Part shown: positions 58,351-64,000 of the stretch, one piece after another
Layout: every line of letters starts with the position of its first letter
Position numbering within the stretch: the first letter of the stretch is position 1
Assembly (NCBI RefSeq): GCF_004126535.1
Contig: NZ_PPCV01000003.1
Location: forward strand, 1 to 64,000
Direction: 5' to 3'
DNA length: 64,000 bases
Source of the DNA: Propioniciclava flava
Lineage (GTDB): Bacteria; Actinomycetota; Actinomycetes; Propionibacteriales; Propionibacteriaceae
The notes under the pieces: model-generated
Told to the model about the DNA's origin: nothing
Databases searched by the model: none
Seen by the model: only the letters and a program-made list of their open reading frames with translations
Position numbers and translations under genes: made by a program

Positions 58351-58380
58351 CTGGGGATGCCAGGGGTTACGACGACGAAG

Positions 58381-58414
58381 GGGCGCGCCGGTCCGGGAGG
58401 TGACCGGCGCGCCC
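58381..58414 (-). terminator. Terminator after tusA
   Basis: GGGCGCGCCGGT and ACCGGCGCGCCC pair perfectly around a 10-base loop, eight bases downstream of the tusA stop on the minus strand. Confidence 0.8.
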
Positions 58415-58422
58415 GGGGTGGG

Positions 58423-58746
58423 TCAGGCCTTCTTGACGGTGATCGTCCAGGAGGCGTCCCCCGTCGCGTTGAACTCGGTCACCTCATGCCCAGCGGAGGC
58501 CGCCCAGTTGGGGATCGAGTCCGTGGCCTGGGTGCAGTCGAAGTCGATGACCAGTTCGTCGCCCGAGTCGATCTGGGCGATGGCCTGCTTGGCCTCCACG
58601 AGCGGGAACGGGCACACCTGCCCGAGGGTATCGAGCCGGTAGCGGCGCGGCTCGGCGGTGGCGACGGCGGTCGGAGCCGAGGCGGCGAGGTGCGGCAGGT
58701 CAGGACGGTCGACGAGCGGCTTGATGAAACGGTCAAACAGGGACAT
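58423..58746 (-). CDS. tusA: TusA-like sulfurtransferase with N-terminal extension
   Basis: A 107-residue protein. The C-terminal 75 residues are TusA-like: LDTLGQVCPFPLVEAKQAI with the CPxP cysteine at 45, and the helix/strand core ending TITVKKA. About 35 residues at the front, including MSLFDRFIKPLVDRPDLPH, are extra. Pairing of TusA with a YeeE/TsuA importer is common and thiosulfate sulfur is thought to pass to the cysteine on arrival. It is 41 bases downstream of the transporter. Confidence 0.88.
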   Translation of the reverse strand: MSLFDRFIKPLVDRPDLPHLAASAPTAVATAEPRRYRLDTLGQVCPFPLVEAKQAIAQIDSGDELVIDFDCTQATDSIPNWAASAGHEVTEFNATGDASWTITVKKA

Positions 58747-58787
58747 GAGAGAACTCCTTCGCGGATGGTGTCGCGGGTGGTGAGGGA

Positions 58788-59858
58788 TCAGCGGGCGCCG
58801 ACGAGGTCGTCGTCGCGGGTGAGCAGCACCGGCTGGGCGCCAGCGCGGCGGTGCGTGGTGATGAAGAACCGGGCCCCGACACCGACGCCGAGGAGGGTGA
58901 ACACGAAGGCCACCCACCCCTGGTAGCTGAACAGGGCCGTCTGGACGAGCGAGTTGCCGATGGTGCAGCCGCCCGCCAGTGCCGCGCCGACACCCATCGC
59001 CGTGCCGCCGATGACGGCGCGGACCGCGGTGCGGGCGTCCGGGGCCCGAAGCCGGAACTCCCCTGCCAGCTTCGCGGCGATGTAGGAGCCGGGGATCAGG
59101 CCGAGCACGAAGAACACACCCCAGTCGAGGCTGGCCGGATCCCCGGTCGTCAAGAACTGGACGATGTTCGCGGAGGGTGTCGTGATGCCGAGCCCGGAGT
59201 TGCGCCCGGTGGCGTTCGACAGCGGGTAGGCCGCGGCGGCGAGGACGCCAACGACCACGGCGGTGGCGTTGGGGCTCCATGGGCGGTCGAACAGGAGCTT
59301 GGCCAGCCCGGTGCGGTGCGAGGTGGGGGCGAGGACAGCGACGTGACGGTTGCGCTGGCGGACCAGCGCCCAGGCGACGACGCCCACCAGGAGCGCGACG
59401 AGGAACCACACGCTGATGCCGAGCGAGCCCTGCACCGTGGTGAGGTCGGACTTTTGCGACAAGACCGCATCGTTGAACGGTTTGAGTGCCCCGTACTTCA
59501 TGACGCTGGCGAACAGCGCGTAGAAGATGAGGGCGATCCAGGAGCCGATCAGCCCTTCGCCGGAGCGGTAGTAGGTGCCGGTGGCGCAGCCGCCCGCGAG
59601 CACGATGCCGATCCCGAACAGGAACGATCCACCGATGACGCCCAGCCAGGCGATGTGCGGCACGCTGGCCTTGATCAGCCCGGCGGCGAGCAGCGATTGG
59701 ACGAGGACCGCCTGGACGGCGATCGCGAGCCCAAAAGCGGTCAGCCAGCGGGTCGAGCGGCTGAGCCACACGTCGCGGAAGGCTCCGGTCACACAGAACC
59801 GGCCCCGCTGGAACACGAAGCCCAGCACGACGCCGAGCACCAATCCGGTTGCCACCAT
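58788..59858 (-). CDS. tsuA: YeeE/YedE (TsuA) thiosulfate importer
   Basis: A 356-residue membrane protein with about ten helices in two repeats. Conserved cysteines are in QRGRFCVTGAFRD near residue 22, LAGGCATGTYYR near 90 and LAGGCTIGNSLV near 300, the sites along which TsuA passes thiosulfate. It forms a unit with tusA and is preceded by a long leader with a cysteine-rich short ORF, so sulfur status probably controls it. GAGGAGATG sequence lies upstream of ATG 59858. Selenium compounds are another possible substrate of some family members. Confidence 0.9.
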   Translation of the reverse strand: MVATGLVLGVVLGFVFQRGRFCVTGAFRDVWLSRSTRWLTAFGLAIAVQAVLVQSLLAAGLIKASVPHIAWLGVIGGSFLFGIGIVLAGGCATGTYYRSGEGLIGSWIALIFYALFASVMKYGALKPFNDAVLSQKSDLTTVQGSLGISVWFLVALLVGVVAWALVRQRNRHVAVLAPTSHRTGLAKLLFDRPWSPNATAVVVGVLAAAAYPLSNATGRNSGLGITTPSANIVQFLTTGDPASLDWGVFFVLGLIPGSYIAAKLAGEFRLRAPDARTAVRAVIGGTAMGVGAALAGGCTIGNSLVQTALFSYQGWVAFVFTLLGVGVGARFFITTHRRAGAQPVLLTRDDDLVGAR

Positions 59859-60055
59859 GATTCATCTCCTCAAAGGGTGTGGGTAGTAAAGAATGCGCAC
59901 GCAGGGGTCGCTCATTGCTGTGCGGGCGCGCAAAAGAAAGGGAATAACAATGGGGTGTGGATCAGGCGCAGTGGGGTGTCGCCAGGATCCTCTGCAGGGG
60001 TGAAGGGGTAAGCCAGGGCGCCGTCATGCGGCTCAAAGCCGCAGAGAAGACCTCG

Positions 60056-60136
60056 TCAGGCCTGACAACACGGACACGCAGCCATGCACACGCCGGAGGT
60101 GGCGTGGGGCTGAACGGCGTCCATGGTGTGGAGCAT
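60056..60136 (-). CDS. Cysteine-rich leader peptide of the tsuA-tusA operon (26 codons)
   Basis: On the minus strand an ATG at 60134-60136, with AAAGGA about eight bases upstream, begins MLHTMDAVQPHA and ends GVCMAACPCCQA at a TGA (60056-60058). The four Cys codons crowd the last ten positions, including CPCC. Mycobacterial sulfur genes are known to be controlled by such cysteine-coding uORFs, where ribosome stalling when cysteine is scarce exposes the downstream gene. The ORF lies 197 bases before tsuA, a unit for sulfur import. A second ATG at 60124 would give a 22-codon version. Direct translation is not proven. Confidence 0.65.
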   Translation of the reverse strand: MLHTMDAVQPHATSGVCMAACPCCQA

Positions 60137-60184
60137 GAGGGGATTCCTTTGCTTCAGGCCCGGCATTTGGCCGGTTCGTCACTA

Positions 60185-60214
60185 ACGATAAACGCATCGC
60201 GGCGATTTTGCCAA
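60185..60214 (-). promoter_or_regulatory. Candidate promoter of the cysteine leader and tsuA-tusA
   Basis: TTGGCA (minus strand, 60209-60214) and TATCGT (60185-60190) are 18 bases apart. They stand about 50 bases before the leader ORF, giving a 5' region that contains the ORF and about 200 more bases with a GCGGCT/AGCCGC hairpin near 60028-60042. This accounts for the gap from 59859 to 60374. Confidence 0.5.
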
Positions 60215-60374
60215 GAGTCTCACCGGGCAAGATTCTCTGCACCGCAAACCCCTGCGTTGCTGACACCGGGGCACCCGGCCAGCCTGCGCGACACCGCAGC
60301 CCGTTCCGCGGGCGGGGCGGGAGTAGCCGCGCCGGTAGGCTGGGCGCCAGTGTGACCCGATCGAGGAGACGAAC

Positions 60375-62084
60375 ATGGTGAAGGCCCGGCGCGTGGTCGC
60401 CACGGGGATCGCGTTCGCGACGGCGCTGAGCCTGGCGGCATGCTCGACCGAAACCGTCCAGGTCGGGCAGCGCCCCAACAAGCCGACGTCCACCGCGGCA
60501 CCGACGCCGTCCACCGGCCAACCGTCGGCGATCCGGCTCTCCAGCTTGCCGGGGTGGACCGACCCCACCAAGGACGGCGCCACCTACACGCGTCCGATCA
60601 CCGATTCTGATGGCACGTTCTCCTGGTCGGTGGTGGATGCCAACGGCATCCCGATCTCGTACACCTCCCGCGAGCAGGTCGTCTTTGGCACGCCCGATCG
60701 GTACAACCAGATCCCTGGCGTGCTCACCTTCCGCGGCAACAATCACCGCACGGGCGGCACCTACGGCACGCCCACCGTCACCCAGGAGAAGCTCAGCGTC
60801 GCCTGGACCAAGCGGATCGGCGAGATCCGCGGCGAGGGCTCCTACTGGCCTGGCGCCGGGTGGACGGGGCAGCCGCTGCTGGTGCAGTGGCCGCGCGAGA
60901 CGAAGGTCGCGATGGGTCTGGCGGACAAGTTCGTCAACGACGACAGCTTCGTCGAGGTCATCTACCCCGTCTTCGAGGGCAAGATCTATCGGCTGGATTT
61001 GGCGACCGGGGAGGAGACCAAACCCCCGATCGAGGTCGGCTGGGGGTTCAAGGGCACGGCGTCCATCGACCCGCGCGGCTTCCCGATGCTGTACGCCGGG
61101 CAGGGCCTCAACGACACCAACGGCACCTACGGGCCGTGGCGCTACCGCGCGTTCGACCTGATCCAGAACAAGGAGGTGTGGCACATCTCCGGGCTTGACC
61201 CGGCCGCGCCGCGCCACGAGTGGGGAGCCTTCGACTCCTCGGCGCTCATCGACGCCGAGACCGACACACTCATCGAGCCCGCCGAAAACGGCCTCATCTA
61301 CAAGGTGAAGCTCAACAGCGTCTATGATCCGGCCGCGAAGAAGGTCTCGATCAACCCGCAAGTGACCCGCCTGCGCTACACCGCGCCGGGCAACGTGCGC
61401 TACGGCGTCGAGAACTCGGCGGTCGCCTACCGCAACCTGATGTTCGCCGCCGACAACTCCGGCAAGCTGTTCGGCTGGGACGCCACCTCCTTGCAGATGC
61501 TGTGGATGCGCGACGTTTCCGACGACACCGATGCCTCGTTGGTGCTGTCGGAGGAGGGCGATGGCGTGTTCCTCTACACGGGCAACGAGGTCGACAACCG
61601 CATCGCTGACGGCGGCAAGGACGCGATCACCAACATTCGCAAGATCGATGCGCTGACCGGTAAGCAGGTGTGGCAATACGACATTCCCGCCTATTACACC
61701 GGTATCAACGGCGGCGTCTTGTCGACCCCAGCCCTCGGCACGGGCCCCTCCGCCGACATGGTGTTCTTCAACATCTCCCGGACGACCGCCCCGCGCGAAG
61801 GCGACATGGTGGCCCTGGACAAGAAGACCGGCGGGGTGATCTGGCGTCGTCATTTGGGCAACTACTCGTGGAGTTCCCCCACGATCGTCACCACGTCGTC
61901 GGGTAAGCAGTACGGCATCCTGAGCGACTCCGATGGCGTCATGCACCTGTTCGACCCGCAGACCGGTCAGGACATTCACACGATCAGCCTGGGTAAGAAC
62001 GTCGAGGCGACCCCGTCGATGTTCGGCGACACCTTGGTGGTGGCCTCCTACGATCGCAACATTTACGCGATCAAGCTGAGCTGA
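60375..62084 (+). CDS. PQQ-like beta-propeller lipoprotein (paralogue 2)
   Basis: A 569-residue lipoprotein related to the protein at 54323. The signal ends in lipobox SLAAC (Cys 23). The propeller shows IYRLDLATGEETK, FRGNNHRTGGTYG near residue 120, a blade NLMFAADNSGKLFGWD, and ALDKKTGGVIWRR. The two paralogues share long stretches and the final KLS terminus but differ in their linker. Role unknown; surface binding or envelope maintenance is a guess. GAGGAGACGAAC precedes ATG 60375. It converges on the glycosyltransferase gene. Confidence 0.85.
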   Translation: MVKARRVVATGIAFATALSLAACSTETVQVGQRPNKPTSTAAPTPSTGQPSAIRLSSLPGWTDPTKDGATYTRPITDSDGTFSWSVVDANGIPISYTSREQVVFGTPDRYNQIPGVLTFRGNNHRTGGTYGTPTVTQEKLSVAWTKRIGEIRGEGSYWPGAGWTGQPLLVQWPRETKVAMGLADKFVNDDSFVEVIYPVFEGKIYRLDLATGEETKPPIEVGWGFKGTASIDPRGFPMLYAGQGLNDTNGTYGPWRYRAFDLIQNKEVWHISGLDPAAPRHEWGAFDSSALIDAETDTLIEPAENGLIYKVKLNSVYDPAAKKVSINPQVTRLRYTAPGNVRYGVENSAVAYRNLMFAADNSGKLFGWDATSLQMLWMRDVSDDTDASLVLSEEGDGVFLYTGNEVDNRIADGGKDAITNIRKIDALTGKQVWQYDIPAYYTGINGGVLSTPALGTGPSADMVFFNISRTTAPREGDMVALDKKTGGVIWRRHLGNYSWSSPTIVTTSSGKQYGILSDSDGVMHLFDPQTGQDIHTISLGKNVEATPSMFGDTLVVASYDRNIYAIKLS

Positions 62085-62096
62085 CGCCCGGACGGA

Positions 62097-63317
62097 TCAC
62101 CGCGCTGGGTGGCAGCGGATCGCTGCCGCGTAGGCGTCCAGCAGGCCCGCAAGGTGCCGCCCCTGGGCGGCGGCACCACGCCCGTCCACGAGCACCTGGC
62201 TCATCGCCGTGACTCGCGCGGGGGCGTCCCGTAGCCCGGCGAGCGTCGCGGCGAGCCCGGCAGCATCGGGGGATGCGGTGAGCAGGCCGCCACCCTCGGG
62301 AACCACCTCGGCCAGGTCCGGATCCAGGTGGACGACCGGCAGACCGGACGCGACGGCCTCCAGCATCACCATGGGCTGGTTGTCGAAGTCGTACGAACTG
62401 GACACGAACATATCGTGGGCGCGCATCCCGGCCAGCACGTCAGCCTGCGGGACGCTGCCCCGCAGCACGATCCGCCCGTTCGCGCGCGCCGCGCGCCTGC
62501 GGACGCGGCGTAGCGCCATGCCGTCGCCGTACAGGGTCGCCCTCACCCCGGGCGTCGCCGCGACGGCGTCCACGAACACCTCGGGGCGTTTCTCCGGGGA
62601 CATCCGGCCGCACCACATCACGCGCAGGTCACCGTGCGGAACGCGGGGTGCGGGCGTCCCCACGGCGTCCAGCACGGACGCCTCCAGCCCGTTCGACAGC
62701 ACGCTGACCGGCGTGGTGACGCCTTGGTCGAGGAGCTTCGCGGCGAAGTGGCGCGACGGCACGATGACGCGGTCGGCGGCATTGGCTTGGCTGACCATGA
62801 GGCGCCACATCCGCCGGGCCAACCGGGTGCGGGTGTAGGGAGTCCCGCCGCGGACCGGCGGCCCGTGCGGGAGCCGCTTCGCGTGCAGGGCGGCGAGCAG
62901 CAGGGTGGTCAGCGCGGGCGCGGGGAGCACGTTTCGGGTGTAGACGTCGATGCGGCCGTGCATGGTCTGGACGACGGGCAGGCCTAGCGTCCGTGCCGCC
63001 CCGAAGCCGCCCAGGGCTGCGAACATTTCGCTGTGGACGTGCACCACCTCGACGCGGCGGGCCGCGAACTCGGTGCGCAGCGCGTCCTCCACGGCGCCGG
63101 GCGGCCAGGCGAACGGAAAGCCGTCGGGCCGAAACACCCCAGACACGGGCAGCGCCACCACCCCGGGATCGGCGGACGGCTCGGCGAGCGGGGCAAACAC
63201 GGTCACTTCGTGCCCAGCTTCGGTGAGGGCTTCGCGGTGAGCCTTCACGACCGTTTGTACCCCGCCGAGGGTGGGCAGGTAGTAGTCACTCACCAATGCG
63301 ATCCGCACGCCGGACAC
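62097..63317 (-). CDS. GT4-family glycosyltransferase
   Basis: A 406-residue GT-B enzyme: an N-terminal acceptor half with DYYLPTLGGVQTVV and HVHSEMFAALG, and a C-terminal nucleotide-sugar half with GRMSPEKRPEVFVDA, then SSSYDFDNQPMVMLEAVASGLPVV carrying the E-x7-E type motif. It resembles PimB/PimC-like mannosyltransferases of actinobacterial phosphoinositol mannoside or lipoglycan synthesis, but the sugar and acceptor are not established. GTG at 63317 opens the family sequence. It is convergent with the lipoprotein gene and divergent from the epimerase. Confidence 0.85.
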   Translation of the reverse strand: MSGVRIALVSDYYLPTLGGVQTVVKAHREALTEAGHEVTVFAPLAEPSADPGVVALPVSGVFRPDGFPFAWPPGAVEDALRTEFAARRVEVVHVHSEMFAALGGFGAARTLGLPVVQTMHGRIDVYTRNVLPAPALTTLLLAALHAKRLPHGPPVRGGTPYTRTRLARRMWRLMVSQANAADRVIVPSRHFAAKLLDQGVTTPVSVLSNGLEASVLDAVGTPAPRVPHGDLRVMWCGRMSPEKRPEVFVDAVAATPGVRATLYGDGMALRRVRRRAARANGRIVLRGSVPQADVLAGMRAHDMFVSSSYDFDNQPMVMLEAVASGLPVVHLDPDLAEVVPEGGGLLTASPDAAGLAATLAGLRDAPARVTAMSQVLVDGRGAAAQGRHLAGLLDAYAAAIRCHPAR

Positions 63318-63361
63318 TGTACGGGGAGGGCCGCGACGCGGCTGAGGAGGCGTTGACTAGC

Positions 63362-64000
63362 ATGAGCGGCATGCCCCACCCCTCACGCGTCCTGGTCACC
63401 GGAGCCAGCGGCTTCCTCGGCGGGTACGTGGTCCGCGATCTGGCCGAGCACGGCCACACGGTGGTGGCCACCGGCCGCAACCTGACCGCGCTCCGCGACC
63501 TGGGCGACGCCGCCGCCGACCTCATCGTCGGCGACCTCAGCGTCCTGCCCGAGCACCGCACCGAGGTGGACGCCGTGATCCACGCCGCCGCCCTCTCGAC
63601 GCCCTGGGGCCGTCGAGCAGACTTCGAGCGCGCCAACGTGGCGGGCACCCGGGCGGCGATCGAGTTCGCGCGCCGCAACGGGGCGCGCCGGTTCGTGCTG
63701 GTCTCCTCCCCCAGCGTGTACGCCGCGCCACGGGACCACCTCGGCCTGCGCGAGGGCGACGCGGATCCGCGCAACCGGCTCAACGAGTACATCCGCACCA
63801 AGCTCGCCGCCGAGCGGCTGGTGATCGACGCGCAGGCCCGCGGGGTGGTCCCCGAGGCGGTCATCCTGCGCCCGCGGGGGCTGATCGGCGTCGGCGACCC
63901 GAGTCTGGTACCGCGTCTGCTGCGCGTTTACGAGCGGATCGGCGTCCCTGTGTTCGGTGACGGCTCCCAACTCATCGACGTGACGGCCGTGGAGAACGTC
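63362..64000 (+). CDS. NAD-dependent epimerase/dehydratase family protein (partial)
   Basis: The frame opens at ATG 63362 with GAGGAGG 11 bases before, and runs off the window without a stop (213 codons). Extended SDR features are VLVTGASGFLGGYVVRDL near residue 10, DAVIHAAALSTPWG near 70, LVSSPSVYAAP, and the Tyr-x3-Lys of NEYIRTK near 140. It is typical of sugar epimerases or 3-beta-hydroxysteroid-type reductases; the substrate cannot be set from this part. It is divergent from the GT4 gene. Confidence 0.85.
   Translation, partial: MSGMPHPSRVLVTGASGFLGGYVVRDLAEHGHTVVATGRNLTALRDLGDAAADLIVGDLSVLPEHRTEVDAVIHAAALSTPWGRRADFERANVAGTRAAIEFARRNGARRFVLVSSPSVYAAPRDHLGLREGDADPRNRLNEYIRTKLAAERLVIDAQARGVVPEAVILRPRGLIGVGDPSLVPRLLRVYERIGVPVFGDGSQLIDVTAVENV

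Overview
The window is high-GC actinobacterial DNA: GC-rich codon ends, many GTG starts, ATGA overlaps. Four things point to a Propionibacteriaceae-like host: a very large PPi-type PEP carboxykinase (50674-54066, known from Propionibacterium), an orphan SepF domain, an Rpf-type transglycosylase and a full fructose/mannitol PTS. The genus cannot be fixed from sequence alone.

Layout. (1) 1-9583 is an accessory, defence-like island. The end of an IS3-family element cuts a serine recombinase. Next comes an inverted remnant of a DNA methyltransferase C-terminus, then on the minus strand a large adenine-type methyltransferase, a SNF2-type helicase (resembling the DrmMI/DrmD pair of class 1 DISARM, with no drmA/B/C in view) and a nuclease-fold protein that seems to lack its catalytic lysine. 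(2) 9862-15266 carries a NarL/DesK-type two-component system, an HXXEE membrane protein, a HelR/HelD-like helicase broken by an internal deletion with frameshift, a DivIVA-like membrane protein and a MOSC protein. (3) 15374-28410 is a galactoside locus: galactokinase, LacI repressor, GH42 beta-galactosidase, ABC binding protein and two permeases (no ATPase), GH2 beta-galactosidase and GH36 alpha-galactosidase. Matching palindromic operators lie before lacI and before GH42. (4) 28678-29232 holds a small XRE regulator/membrane protein pair.

(5) 29510-38819 is a PTS region. fruR-fruK-fruA-ptsH is on the minus strand, ptsI is divergent, and a mannitol-type EII (mtlA) precedes a zinc-dependent dehydrogenase in place of the usual mannitol-1-phosphate dehydrogenase. 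(6) 38980-46858 has a pentapeptide-repeat protein, a PadR regulator with a palindrome on its -10 element, and an ABC importer (fused permease) of the iron/hexose-phosphate/phosphonate binding-protein superfamily behind its own two-component system, then an unrecognised gene. (7) 46919-54066 holds a TSUP transporter, an AlkA-type glycosylase, a DUF4870 protein, an Rpf-like protein, the SepF domain and PPi-PEPCK.

(8) 54323-64000 has two paralogous beta-propeller lipoproteins around azlCD and a thiosulfate uptake unit (tsuA-tusA), then a GT4 glycosyltransferase and a partial NAD-dependent epimerase. tsuA is preceded by a 26-codon ORF with four Cys codons near its end, which looks like a cysteine-sensing leader peptide.

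No tRNA, rRNA or CRISPR array was seen. The points most worth following are the helicase/methyltransferase island with its inverted C-terminal cassette, the cysteine leader, the broken helR, and the two operator/promoter architectures (LacI and PadR).
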